Source: an uncultured Clostridia bacterium (lineage in GTDB: Bacteria; Bacillota_A; Clostridia; TANB77; CAG-508). Taken from it: a stretch of 30,164 bases of DNA. This document shows, piece by piece, positions 1 through 6,636 of this stretch (the first letter of the stretch is position 1; each line of letters starts with the position of its first letter). The translations under genes and the position numbers were made by a program. Below the pieces are notes generated by a model, which saw only the letters and a program-made list of their open reading frames with translations, was not told where the DNA came from and did no database searches. The stretch is from positions 1 through 30,164 of the forward strand of contig CALXZR010000072.1 of the NCBI GenBank assembly GCA_944393295.1, read 5' to 3'.

Positions 1-309
1 AAAGAAGCTGAAAAAATGTTAGAACAAATAAAAAAGGAAACTTATTTAGTTTGTTTGGATTTAAAAGGAAAACAATATACCTCAGAAGAATTTTCTGAGA
101 AAATCGAAGAAATTAAACTTCAGGGAACTAGTTCAATTACATTTGTAATAGGTGGTACATTAGGTATAGGAAAAGAAATTTTAGATAAATCAAAAGAAAA
201 AATATGTTTTTCTAAAATGACTTTTCCACATCAATTAATAAGAGTTTTCCTTTTAGAACAACTTTTTAGAGCTTTTAAAATTTCTTCTGGAGAAACATAT
301 CATAGATAA
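1..309 (+). CDS. rlmH: 23S rRNA (pseudouridine1915-N3)-methyltransferase RlmH, 5' end missing
   Basis: C-terminal two thirds of RlmH, the SPOUT-class methyltransferase that N3-methylates pseudouridine 1915 in helix 69 of 23S rRNA. The frame is open from base 1, so the gene starts outside the window; about 102 of the usual 155-160 residues are visible. Seen directly: the knot region with VIGGTLGIG, followed by a stretch rich in aromatic and basic residues, and the family's hallmark C-terminus with a YHR ending, whose Tyr-His-Arg tail takes part in substrate binding in this family. The ATG at base 16 is an internal Met. A clear hairpin terminator follows about 35 bases after the stop. Confidence 0.93.
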   Translation, partial: KEAEKMLEQIKKETYLVCLDLKGKQYTSEEFSEKIEEIKLQGTSSITFVIGGTLGIGKEILDKSKEKICFSKMTFPHQLIRVFLLEQLFRAFKISSGETYHR

Positions 310-342
310 AATTTTGGTACGGTACTTAGAGTGTAAAAATAT

Positions 343-385
343 AAAATAGTTAGCAAAAAAATTAAATTTGCTAGCTATTTTATAT
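343..385 (+). terminator. Rho-independent terminator after rlmH
   Basis: Arms 343-357 and 367-381 pair over 15 bases with one G-U wobble around a 9-base loop. The 3' arm ends in a T run. The stem is A/T-rich on both sides, so it may work in both directions. Confidence 0.75.
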
Positions 386-419
386 TTATAAAACAAAAAA
401 CTAAGTTTTAAATAAAGTC

Positions 420-448
420 TTGACAAACATAAAAAATGCTATTAAAAT
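420..448 (+). promoter_or_regulatory. Strong sigma-A-type promoter in front of the Rpn remnant
   Basis: TTGACA at 420-425 and TAAAAT at 443-448 are separated by exactly 17 bases. The -35 is a perfect consensus and the -10 differs at one position. It lies directly before the truncated Rpn-like frame, whose open region starts at 451. Confidence 0.6.
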
Positions 449-450
449 AA

Positions 451-948
451 ATTCAATTCAAAAGAGATTTAGTTCAAAATTTATTTAAAGAAGGACCATA
501 TCACGAAGTATGTGGGCTGATGAGAGAATGGAATAAAGAGAAGGTATCAGACAATATAGAATATCACTATATACAACTTCCAAAATTTATAGAGACTGTG
601 GAAGAAATAAAAACAGATGAAGAGGCATGGATAGGATATATTTCGAACCAGTTAAATAAAGAAGAATTGGAGGAGATATTTAAGATGAAAAGAAGTATAG
701 AAGAGATAGATGAAATAGTAAAAGCAGTACTAGAAGATAAAGATGTAAATGATGAACTAAATAGAAGAATATATAGACAATATGATAAGCTAGCAGCATT
801 GCAGTATGCAGAAGAAAAGGGTGAAGAAAAAGGCGAAAGAAAAAATAAAATAGAAATGGCAAAGAAAATGTTAAAAATGGGTAAGCCAATAGAAGAAATT
901 ATTGAACTTACAGAATTAAGTGAAGAAGAGATTAAAGAAATAAAATAA
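451..948 (+). pseudogene. C-terminal remnant of an Rpn/PD-(D/E)XK family nuclease-transposase-like protein
   Basis: The frame is open from 451 but has no ATG before 520 and no good ribosome binding site, so I treat it as a truncated gene. What remains is the part of Rpn-family (recombination-promoting nuclease) proteins that follows the nuclease: the 'EIKTDEEAWIGYI' segment, then a charged helical stretch and a Lys/Glu-rich 'EEKGEEKGE' linker ending in the short C-terminal helix-turn-helix-like motif (GKPIEEIIELTELSEEEI). The N-terminal PD-(D/E)XK catalytic core is absent. Family assignment rests on this tail pattern from memory and not on a search. A small expressed protein from ATG 520 (142 residues) cannot be excluded, because a near-consensus promoter stands in front of it. 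Confidence 0.6.
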
Positions 949-982
949 ATTAGAATTTTATATTAATTTAATAGAAGATTAA

Positions 983-1060
983 AATTTATTTGAAGAATGG
1001 AAATACTACAAAGCATGTGGACTAACAAAAGAAAAATTAGAAAATATTGATAATTTGTAA
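983..1060 (+). pseudogene. Second, shorter Rpn-like remnant
   Basis: Frame 983-1060 reads NLFEEWKYYKACGLTKEKL before a stop. It lines up with the start of the preceding remnant, which reads NLFKEGPYHEVCGLMREW from 478. The shared NLF, the E two residues on, the Tyr and the CGL make chance unlikely. There is no start codon or ribosome binding site of its own. I read it as a decayed second copy, or the leftover end of a tandem array of such genes. Confidence 0.45.
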
Positions 1061-1064
1061 AAAT

Positions 1065-1104
1065 AAAAACATAGAAAATTACATATAAAATTTTCTATGT
1101 TTTT
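1065..1104 (+). terminator. Perfect 16-bp hairpin terminator
   Basis: Arms 1065-1080 and 1089-1104 are perfect complements around an 8-base loop. A-run and T-run flanks make it usable from both strands. It closes off the Rpn remnant region from trmL. Confidence 0.8.
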
Positions 1105-1165
1105 TATATGAAATCTAGAATAATATAATTAATATTTTTTTAACAATATTCACAAAATAAAGATA

Positions 1166-1194
1166 TAGTCATTACTAAAAAAATATGTTATACT
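1166..1194 (+). promoter_or_regulatory. Candidate trmL promoter
   Basis: TAGTCA (1166-1171) and TATACT (1189-1194) are 17 bases apart. The -10 is good and the -35 matches 4 of 6. It sits about 75 bases before the trmL ATG. Confidence 0.45.
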
Positions 1195-1235
1195 AAAAAA
1201 GAATGTTTATAAAATATAGCTTAAAATTTAAAAAT

Positions 1236-1262
1236 AAAGGAGGCGAAAAGTCTTTAATAGAC
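1236..1262 (+). promoter_or_regulatory. Distant Shine-Dalgarno of trmL with a possible spacer hairpin
   Basis: AAAGGAGG at 1236-1243 is the only convincing ribosome binding site for trmL, but it is 27 bases before the ATG at 1271. An in-frame TAA lies directly before that ATG, so no earlier start is possible. GTCT (1250-1253) can pair with AGAC (1259-1262), which would shorten the effective spacing. The stem is only 4 bp, so folding is speculative. Confidence 0.35.
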
Positions 1263-1270
1263 AAAGATAA

Positions 1271-1777
1271 ATGAAATTAAACATAGTATTAGTAGAACCA
1301 GAAATACCACAGAATACAGGAAATATAGCAAGAACTTGTGCAGCAATTGGGGCTAAATTACACTTAGTTTATCCACTTGGTTTTTCCATTTCAGAAAAAC
1401 AAGTAAAAAGAGCAGGATTAGATTATTGGGACAAATTAGAAATAGAAGAACACGATAGTTTCGAAAAATTTTTAGAAAAATATAAACCAGAAGAAAATAA
1501 TATGTTTTTTGTCACTACAAAAGGAAAGCATGTTTATTCAGATGTAGAATATAATAAAATGAATGAAGTTTTTGCTTTATTTGGAAAAGAAACTAAAGGG
1601 TTGCCAGAAGATATACTAATTAAATATATAGATAAAACAATTAGAATTCCAATGAGGGAAGGTTTGCGTTCTCTTAATTTATCAAATTCAGTAGCTATTG
1701 TTGCTTATGACATATTTAGACAAGCTGGTTTTGATCAATTGCAAGAAGTAAGTAACTATTTTGATGGCAGACTATAA
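1271..1777 (+). CDS. trmL: tRNA (cytidine/uridine-34 2'-O)-methyltransferase TrmL
   Basis: 168-residue SPOUT-family enzyme that 2'-O-methylates the wobble base of tRNA-Leu isoacceptors using S-adenosylmethionine, acting in the cytoplasm as a dimer. Visible family signatures: the N-terminus with VEPEIPQNTGNIARTCAA, the first knot loop LFGKETKGLP near residues 100-110, and the C-terminal knot IPMREGLRSLNLSNSVAI around residues 126-145. Length is normal for the family (150-170). The start is fixed by the in-frame stop directly upstream. It stands alone, with its own candidate promoter and no operon partner. Confidence 0.93.
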   Translation: MKLNIVLVEPEIPQNTGNIARTCAAIGAKLHLVYPLGFSISEKQVKRAGLDYWDKLEIEEHDSFEKFLEKYKPEENNMFFVTTKGKHVYSDVEYNKMNEVFALFGKETKGLPEDILIKYIDKTIRIPMREGLRSLNLSNSVAIVAYDIFRQAGFDQLQEVSNYFDGRL

Positions 1778-1789
1778 TATAAAATAATA

Positions 1790-1812
1790 AGAAAAAACTC
1801 TTTATTTTTTCT
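1790..1812 (+). terminator. Weak terminator-like hairpin after trmL
   Basis: Arms 1790-1797 and 1805-1812 pair over 8 bases, almost all A-T, with a 7-base loop and only a short T-rich tail. Strength is doubtful. Confidence 0.3.
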
Positions 1813-1863
1813 AATAAATAAGTTATTATATAGATATATAGGAAAGTTTGGATGGAGGATTTT

Positions 1864-2076
1864 ATGAAAAAATTAAGAAGGATAATATCAATTTTTACAC
1901 TAATAGTTATTTTAATTTCTTTTCTATTTATTCTAACAGGTTGTAAAATATCAGCTGAAACTTACGAAAATGGAGTATCAGTTGAAGTTGATGATGAAAC
2001 AAAAGGAACATTTGATAGTATACTAGCTTGGATTGAAGAAAGACTAAGTAGAGTATTTAATACTTCAAATGAATAG
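1864..2076 (+). CDS. Small lipoprotein, unknown function
   Basis: 70-residue precursor with two Arg after the N-terminal Lys pair, a long hydrophobic segment and an ILTGC lipobox with Cys27, so the mature lipoprotein is about 44 residues. An ATG at 1852 is also in frame, but GGAGG at 1854-1858 lies 5 bases before the ATG at 1864, which decides the start. The mature part is acidic and ends in an amphipathic stretch (ILAWIEERLSRVF) that could lie on a membrane. I do not recognise a family. It precedes a second lipoprotein gene by 56 bases and may be co-transcribed. The presence of lspA at 20815 fits the need to process it. Confidence 0.75.
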   Translation: MKKLRRIISIFTLIVILISFLFILTGCKISAETYENGVSVEVDDETKGTFDSILAWIEERLSRVFNTSNE

Positions 2077-2132
2077 GTTTATAGGTTTTCCCAAAAATCT
2101 AAATTTATAAGGAGATTTTAACAATATATAAC

Positions 2133-2909
2133 ATGAGAAAAAAAATTACTTATTTATTATTAATTTTTATTAGTATTGCTATGATGTTTGTATTAACTGG
2201 TTGTGAAAGCAATGAAACAGGAAATACTACGAGTACAAGTAATACAAAAAATACAGCTAGCAATAATACAAATACAGAGGAAGGAGAAATAAAATTGAGT
2301 GATATAGATTTTAAAGAAGCAGCTGAAAAACAAATGGCTCTCCCAAATAGTGGAGATACAATTGCTATTATGCATGTTAAAGATTATGGAGATATAAAAT
2401 TTAAATTTTTTGCAGATGTTGCTCCAAAAGCTGTAGAGAACTTTTTAACTCATGCAAAAGAGGGTTATTATAATGGACTTACATTTCATAGAGTAATTAA
2501 TGAGTTTATGATTCAAGGTGGAGATCCAAATGGAGATGGAACAGGTGGAGAAAGTATATGGGGAGGAGGCTTTGGAACAGAACTAGATTATACTTTAGTA
2601 CCATATAGAGGTTCTTTGTGTATGGCAATGTCTTCTCTTCCAAATAGTATAGGAAGTCAATTTTTCATAACACAAGCAAATTATTCAGAGCAAATGTATT
2701 CTTATTTAAAAAGTTCATTTCCAGTAAGTTTAATGAATCAATATAAAGAATATGGTGGATATTTAAGCTTGTATATGCAATATACAGTATTTGGTCAAGT
2801 TTATGAAGGAATGGATATAGTAGATAAGATTGCTGCTGTAGAAACAGATGAAAACGATAAACCAATTACTGATGTTATAATTGAAAGTATAGAAGTTACA
2901 ACATATTAA
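2133..2909 (+). CDS. Lipoprotein peptidyl-prolyl cis-trans isomerase, cyclophilin type
   Basis: 258-residue extracytoplasmic foldase. A lipobox VLTGC puts the acylated Cys at residue 24, then a Ser/Thr/Asn-rich linker (about residues 25-50) precedes a cyclophilin domain from about residue 75. Core motifs are present: YYNGLTFHRVINEFMIQGGDP with the catalytic-region FHR, then CMAMSS, then SQFFIT. Between SQFFIT and the conserved VFGQV there is an insertion of roughly 40 residues rich in Tyr, Leu and Ser, where most cyclophilins have about ten; it could be a lid or a partner-binding loop. AAGGAG lies 18 bases before the ATG, a long spacing. It likely helps fold secreted proteins. A strong terminator follows. 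Confidence 0.9.
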   Translation: MRKKITYLLLIFISIAMMFVLTGCESNETGNTTSTSNTKNTASNNTNTEEGEIKLSDIDFKEAAEKQMALPNSGDTIAIMHVKDYGDIKFKFFADVAPKAVENFLTHAKEGYYNGLTFHRVINEFMIQGGDPNGDGTGGESIWGGGFGTELDYTLVPYRGSLCMAMSSLPNSIGSQFFITQANYSEQMYSYLKSSFPVSLMNQYKEYGGYLSLYMQYTVFGQVYEGMDIVDKIAAVETDENDKPITDVIIESIEVTTY

Positions 2910-2918
2910 TAAAATTAG

Positions 2919-2967
2919 AAAGATTTTTTAATAGTCTTAAATATAAGCTGTTAGAAAATCTTTTTTT
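2919..2967 (+). terminator. Long hairpin terminator after the cyclophilin gene
   Basis: Arms 2919-2931 and 2951-2963 pair over 13 bases with one G-U, and the inside can pair further with a bulge. A run of seven T covers 2961-2967. Confidence 0.75.
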
Positions 2968-2980
2968 ACTAAAAAAGCTA

Positions 2981-3009
2981 TTGACTTTAAAACGTTTGTT
3001 TGATAATAT
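2981..3009 (+). promoter_or_regulatory. Promoter of ruvA-rarA
   Basis: TTGACT (2981-2986), 17-base spacer, TAATAT (3004-3009). It sits 37 bases before the ruvA start and just after a terminator, so it should drive ruvA and rarA. Confidence 0.65.
2989..3002 (+). promoter_or_regulatory. Possible LexA (DinR) operator between -35 and -10
   Basis: AAAAC-GTTT-GTTTG forms an inverted repeat with one mismatch. The Gram-positive LexA consensus is CGAAC-N4-GTTYG. The right half matches fully and the left half only in its AAC core. The position, wholly inside the promoter spacer, is what a repressor site would need. ruvA is a classic SOS gene in many bacteria. Confidence 0.35.
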
Positions 3010-3045
3010 TAGTTAGAAATAAAAAATACTTATGAGGAGTAATAT

Positions 3046-3642
3046 ATGTTTGCTTATATAAAAGGAGAATTAGCAGAAAAGGCACAAAACTATGTAGTTA
3101 TAGATGTAAATGGAATAGGATACCAAATTTTTGTATCAGATTTAGTAATTTCACAAATAGGAGAAATTGGAAATATTGTAAAATTGCACACTTATTACTA
3201 TGTTAGAGAAGATATGGTATGTTTATATGGCTTTTTAAATAGAGAGGAATTAAGAATGTTTGAACTTTTACTTTCTGTTAGTGGAATTGGGGCAAAATCA
3301 GCTATAGCAACTTTATCCAATATAACACCTTCAAGTTTTGCTTTAGCTATTATTACCAACAATGTTTCTACATTAACGAAAATTCCTGGTGTAGGAAACA
3401 AAACAGCACAAAGACTTATTTTAGAATTAAAAGATAAAATAAAAACAGAGGAGGCTGTAGCCAAAGCACCAGAAACTAAAGCGGTGATAGAAAACAATGA
3501 AAGTGTAGAAGAAGCTACTGCTGCCCTACAAATATTAGGTTATACAAAGAGAGAAATTGAAAAAGCAATAGAGCATATTTCTTTAGAAAATGCATCTGTA
3601 GAAGAAATAATTCGTAAAGCACTAAGTATATTAGGAAAATAA
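3046..3642 (+). CDS. ruvA: Holliday junction branch migration protein RuvA
   Basis: 198 residues, the normal RuvA length. The tetramer holds the four-way junction flat while the RuvB motor drives branch migration. Seen: an N-terminal OB-fold starting MFAYIKGEL and ending near YGFLNREE, the two helix-hairpin-helix motifs VSGIGAKSAIATL (around residues 79-91) and IPGVGNKTAQRLILELKDKI (around 114-133), an acidic linker, and the C-terminal three-helix domain (from about residue 150) that contacts RuvB. GAGGAG lies 7 bases before the ATG. The usual downstream partner ruvB is not here; rarA follows after 23 bases instead, and the two probably form one transcript. Confidence 0.96.
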   Translation: MFAYIKGELAEKAQNYVVIDVNGIGYQIFVSDLVISQIGEIGNIVKLHTYYYVREDMVCLYGFLNREELRMFELLLSVSGIGAKSAIATLSNITPSSFALAIITNNVSTLTKIPGVGNKTAQRLILELKDKIKTEEAVAKAPETKAVIENNESVEEATAALQILGYTKREIEKAIEHISLENASVEEIIRKALSILGK

Positions 3643-3665
3643 TTAATTATAAAAAGAGGATGTAT

Positions 3666-4907
3666 ATGGATTTAAATAAACCTTTAGCTTATAGAGTAAG
3701 ACCAAGAAAATTAGAAGAATTTGTTGGTCAAGAGCATATTTTAGGAGAAGATAAATTATTATATAGGACAATAAAAGCAGATAGACTATCTAGTATTATA
3801 CTATGGGGACCACCAGGTTGCGGAAAAACATCTTTAGCAAAAGTTATTAGTGAAACAACTAAATACAAATTTACAAGGTTAAATGCTGTAACTTCTGGAG
3901 TATCAGATATAAAAAAAGCTATTGAAGAAGCTGATAATATGCTTTTAAATCCGAGTGGAAAGTGTATACTATTTATAGATGAAATTCACCGTTTTAATAA
4001 ATTGCAACAAGATGCTCTACTTCCTTATGTGGAAGATGGAACTGTTATTTTAATAGGAGCAACAACTGAAAATCCGTATTTCGAAGTTAATAAAGCTTTA
4101 ATATCTAGATCAATGATTATAAAATTAGAGCCTTTAAAAATAGAAGATATTGAAAAAATTATAAGAAATGCAATAAAACACCCAGATGGCTTAGGAAGTT
4201 ATAAAATAAAAATTTCAGATGAAACTATTAGAAATATTGCTGAAGTTTCAAATGGAGATGTTCGTACAGCTTTAAATGGTTTAGAAGTTGCCGTTTTAAC
4301 TACAAAAATGAATTCTGATGGTGTAATAGAAATAACTAATGAAATAGCTAGCGAATCTTTAAATAAAAGAAAAGCTATGTTTGATAAATCTGGAGATAGT
4401 CACTATGATAATATAAGTGCTTTTATAAAATCAATGAGAGGAAGTGACCCTGACGCTACAGTATTTTACTTGGCTAGAGCGATAAATGCAGGAGAAGATC
4501 CAATGTTTTTAGCTAGAAGAATTGTAATTGCTGCAGCAGAAGATGTAGGTTTAGCTAATCCAAATGCTTTAGTAGTTGCAAATGCTGCAATGCAAGCAGT
4601 AGCTAGTGTAGGAATGCCAGAAGGAAGAATAATATTATCTGAAGCTGCAATTTATGTAGCAAATTCTAAAAAATCAAATGCTAGTTATAATGCTATAAAC
4701 TCAGCATTAAGTGATGTTGAAAATAAAGATACAGGAACTATTCCAATGCACATAAGAAATGCTCCAGCACAAGGAATGGAACAATTTGGATATGGAGAAG
4801 GGTATAAATATCCACATAATTATCCAGGTCATTGGGTTGAGCAACAATATCTTCCAGATAAAATGCTAGGTACAAAGTATTTTATAAAAGACGAAAACAT
4901 AGAATAA
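3666..4907 (+). CDS. rarA: Replication-associated recombination protein A, AAA+ ATPase (RarA/MgsA)
   Basis: About 413 residues. RarA is a clamp-loader-like AAA+ ATPase that acts at stalled forks and on single-stranded DNA gaps. Seen: N-terminal RPRKLEEFVGQEHILG, Walker A GPPGCGKTS near residue 50, Walker B ILFIDEIHRF near residue 102, sensor region IGATTENPYFEVN, and the C-terminal RarA tetramerisation part with APAQGMEQFGYGEGYKYPH. An ATG at 3660 is in frame, but the purine-rich AGAGGA at 3655-3660 overlaps it and is well spaced from the ATG at 3666, which I prefer. It follows ruvA in the same transcript, so both branch migration and fork repair would be induced together. Confidence 0.94.
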   Translation: MDLNKPLAYRVRPRKLEEFVGQEHILGEDKLLYRTIKADRLSSIILWGPPGCGKTSLAKVISETTKYKFTRLNAVTSGVSDIKKAIEEADNMLLNPSGKCILFIDEIHRFNKLQQDALLPYVEDGTVILIGATTENPYFEVNKALISRSMIIKLEPLKIEDIEKIIRNAIKHPDGLGSYKIKISDETIRNIAEVSNGDVRTALNGLEVAVLTTKMNSDGVIEITNEIASESLNKRKAMFDKSGDSHYDNISAFIKSMRGSDPDATVFYLARAINAGEDPMFLARRIVIAAAEDVGLANPNALVVANAAMQAVASVGMPEGRIILSEAAIYVANSKKSNASYNAINSALSDVENKDTGTIPMHIRNAPAQGMEQFGYGEGYKYPHNYPGHWVEQQYLPDKMLGTKYFIKDENIE

Positions 4908-4917
4908 AGTTTTTTGC

Positions 4918-4950
4918 AAAAATAGCGAGGGAAACCTCGCTATTTTTAAT
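4918..4950 (+). terminator. Strong terminator after rarA
   Basis: Arms 4918-4930 and 4935-4947 pair perfectly over 13 bases with a GAAA tetraloop, GC-rich at the top and followed by T residues. It is the most stable hairpin in the window. Confidence 0.88.
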
Positions 4951-4996
4951 TTAAAATGAAACGAATAAAATTAAACTATATGTAAAAAATAAAAAT

Positions 4997-5356
4997 ATGA
5001 AAACAAAAAAATGGAAAATTTTAATAATAGGATTATTATCAGGATTAATTAGTGGATTTTTTGGAGCAGGTGGAGGATTAGTTTTAGTGCCATATATGAC
5101 TAAAATACTAAAAGAGGATGAAGTTACAGCTAGAGCAACAACAATTATGTGTGTATTTTTTATGGTGCTTGCAAGTAGTATTTTTTATTTTTATAAATCT
5201 GCAATAGATTGGAATTTGGCTGGAAAATGCATAATTGGAGGAATTATAGGTTCTTTTATAGGTTCAAAATGTTTGATAAAATTAAATTCCAAATGGTTAG
5301 AGATTACTTTTATAATTTTTCTTTTTTATAGTGGTTTTTCATTTTTATTAAAGTAA
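4997..5356 (+). CDS. TauE/SafE (TSUP) family half-transporter, N-terminal half
   Basis: 119 residues with four hydrophobic segments and the family motif GFFGAGGGLVLVP near residues 20-32. TSUP proteins move sulfur-containing or other small organic anions and are normally about 250 residues with two such repeats in one chain. Here this gene carries the first repeat and the next gene the second, so the working unit should be a heterodimer. There is no obvious Shine-Dalgarno sequence before the ATG, and the start is taken from the conserved length. The substrate cannot be told from sequence. Confidence 0.8.
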   Translation: MKTKKWKILIIGLLSGLISGFFGAGGGLVLVPYMTKILKEDEVTARATTIMCVFFMVLASSIFYFYKSAIDWNLAGKCIIGGIIGSFIGSKCLIKLNSKWLEITFIIFLFYSGFSFLLK

Positions 5357-5368
5357 GGGATATAATAA

Positions 5369-5758
5369 ATGAAAGAAATTATATTTGGTATATTATCGGG
5401 AATTGTTGCAGCTCTGGGAATGGGTGGAGGAACAATTTTAATTTTACTATTAGGAATTTTTACCAGTATTGAACAGCATTTTATACAAGGTACTAATTTA
5501 GTGGTATTTATTCCAACATCAATAGTTGCTATAGGAATTAATATAAAAAATAAAACAATTAATTATAAAGAAGCCTTACCAATTATAATTTTAGGTATAA
5601 TAGGTGCTATTTTTGGTAGTTTTATAGCATTTAAATTTGATAATAAAATTCTAAAAAAATTATTTGGAATATTTTTAATAATAATAGCAATTTTGGAAAG
5701 TTACTCATTTTTTAGACAGTATATAATAAGAAAAAAAGAAGATAATAAGAGCAAGTAG
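5369..5758 (+). CDS. TauE/SafE (TSUP) family half-transporter, C-terminal half
   Basis: 129 residues, four hydrophobic segments, repeat motif ALGMGGGTILILLL near residues 15-28 and a Lys-rich cytoplasmic tail. It starts 12 bases after the preceding half, in another frame, with GGGATA upstream as a modest ribosome binding site. The two halves are not one gene cut by a frameshift: each has its own start, and the second begins just like an intact TSUP repeat. Expected partner: the 119-residue protein upstream. Confidence 0.8.
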   Translation: MKEIIFGILSGIVAALGMGGGTILILLLGIFTSIEQHFIQGTNLVVFIPTSIVAIGINIKNKTINYKEALPIIILGIIGAIFGSFIAFKFDNKILKKLFGIFLIIIAILESYSFFRQYIIRKKEDNKSK

Positions 5759-5801
5759 TAAATTAGCTATAATAGTAAAAATTTTAAGGAGGGTAAAAAA
5801 A

Positions 5802-5945
5802 ATGAAATTTACAAAAGGTATGATTTTAGGAAGTATACTTACAGCCGGTGCAATGATGATGTATTCAGAAGGGATAGATACAAATAAAAAGAAGATGATA
5901 AAAAAAGGAAAACAATTTGCAAGAAAAATGAAAATTCCTATGTAA
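5802..5945 (+). CDS. 47-residue membrane-associated small protein
   Basis: A short gene behind an excellent AAGGAGGG (5786-5793) at 8 bases, with TATAAT at 5768-5773 upstream and a terminator directly after the stop. The protein begins MKFTKGMILGSILTAGAM, a glycine-containing hydrophobic helix, then a strongly basic tail ending in KIPM. This layout resembles small YtxH-like or similar Gram-positive peptides with one membrane helix, but I do not assign a family. The strong translation signals argue that it is real. Confidence 0.7.
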   Translation: MKFTKGMILGSILTAGAMMMYSEGIDTNKKKMIKKGKQFARKMKIPM

Positions 5946-5951
5946 AAATAG

Positions 5952-5985
5952 AAACTCCCTAGCCATTATACTAGGGAGTTTTTGC
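5952..5985. terminator. Bidirectional terminator between convergent genes
   Basis: Arms 5952-5962 and 5971-5981 pair perfectly over 11 bases (AAACTCCCTAG and its complement) with an 8-base loop. A residues on the left and T residues on the right let it serve the 47-residue gene on the + strand and the Cys-rich gene on the - strand. Confidence 0.82.
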
Positions 5986-6004
5986 TTAAAATAATACTGC
6001 ATAA

Positions 6005-6454
6005 TTATTCTTTTTCTGCTTCGCCTTCACAAGGACATTCAGCTTCTAAGTGTGAAGCTTCACAATGTTTATCGCAATCAATATCTACACCTTTTAAGCA
6101 TTTTCCTTTTTTCTCACAAGTTTTACAAATTTTTATATGGTCCACTCTATTAGCCCAAATATCTATTGAATAATGTTTTCTAGGGCAAAGAGGACCAAAT
6201 ACGAATTCGCCATCTTTATTTGTAAAAGTATGAGAAACAGGTTTTCTTTCAGTTTTTCCTTCACAAACTTTTACCACTTCTATTAGTTTTATTACAGCGT
6301 CTCTTACTGGATCTCCATAAGCATCTTTTAGTATTCCAAATACAGCATCTCTATTATCTTCTGGTAGAGTTATTTCAAGATCAAATTGTTTTCCATTTTC
6401 AATGCCACCATTAATTTCTAATTTATTTTTATCGCAATTTTCACAACTTTCCAT
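6005..6454 (-). CDS. Cys-rich protein with carboxypeptidase-regulatory-like (transthyretin-like) domain
   Basis: About 149 residues. The centre (FGILKDAYGDPVRDAVIKLIE through TNKDGEFVFGPL) has the pattern of the small beta-sandwich found in CarboxypepD_reg-like domains. Around it are some eleven Cys residues, including CENC near the start, KICKTC, KGKC, DIDCDKHC and ECPC near the end, which suggests metal binding or disulfide cross-linking. There is no signal peptide or membrane helix. I place the start at 6454 because AAAGG on the minus strand is 9 bases before that ATG, while the ATG at 6463 abuts it. Cys-rich proteins of this layout occur in clostridial spore coats, but nothing here proves that role. 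Confidence 0.65.
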   Translation of the reverse strand: MESCENCDKNKLEINGGIENGKQFDLEITLPEDNRDAVFGILKDAYGDPVRDAVIKLIEVVKVCEGKTERKPVSHTFTNKDGEFVFGPLCPRKHYSIDIWANRVDHIKICKTCEKKGKCLKGVDIDCDKHCEASHLEAECPCEGEAEKE

Positions 6455-6578
6455 AATATTCATCCTTTCTTTTTATAAATTGAAGTTAATCTTTTGCCTA
6501 ATATATCTTATGTAAAAGCTTAAATTTAGTTACAAAATTTAAATTTAAAATGGCAAATTTTGGCTAAAAAATAAATTA

Positions 6579-6607
6579 TTGCATAAAATAGAAAAATAGT
6601 ATATATT
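6579..6607 (+). promoter_or_regulatory. Promoter of murL-murD
   Basis: TTGCAT (6579-6584), 17-base spacer, TATATT (6602-6607), then GAGGAG before the ATG at 6637. It is placed in the 182-base divergent gap between the Cys-rich gene and murL. Confidence 0.5.
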
Positions 6608-6618
6608 ATAGTATACTA
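6597..6618 (+). repeat. Inverted repeat over the murL -10 region
   Basis: TAGTATA (6597-6603) and TATACTA (6612-6618) are perfect complements, separated by 8 bases, and they straddle the proposed -10. The geometry suits a dimeric repressor, but the base composition makes chance repeats common. Confidence 0.35.
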
Positions 6619-6636
6619 AATTATGAGGAGATAAAA

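Noticed and set aside
680..889. Minus-strand Phe/Leu-rich ORF over the Rpn remnant, and similar ORFs opposite other genes
   Set aside because: They mirror A-rich coding sequence on the other strand, have low-complexity products and lack ribosome binding sites.
1244..1270. Leader peptides coupled to trmL and rluB through TAAATG
   Set aside because: No ATG, GTG or TTG start lies at a usable distance from the Shine-Dalgarno in the frame of the stop.
4956..4985. Nine-codon ORF before the first TauE/SafE half
   Set aside because: No ribosome binding site and nothing to support translation.
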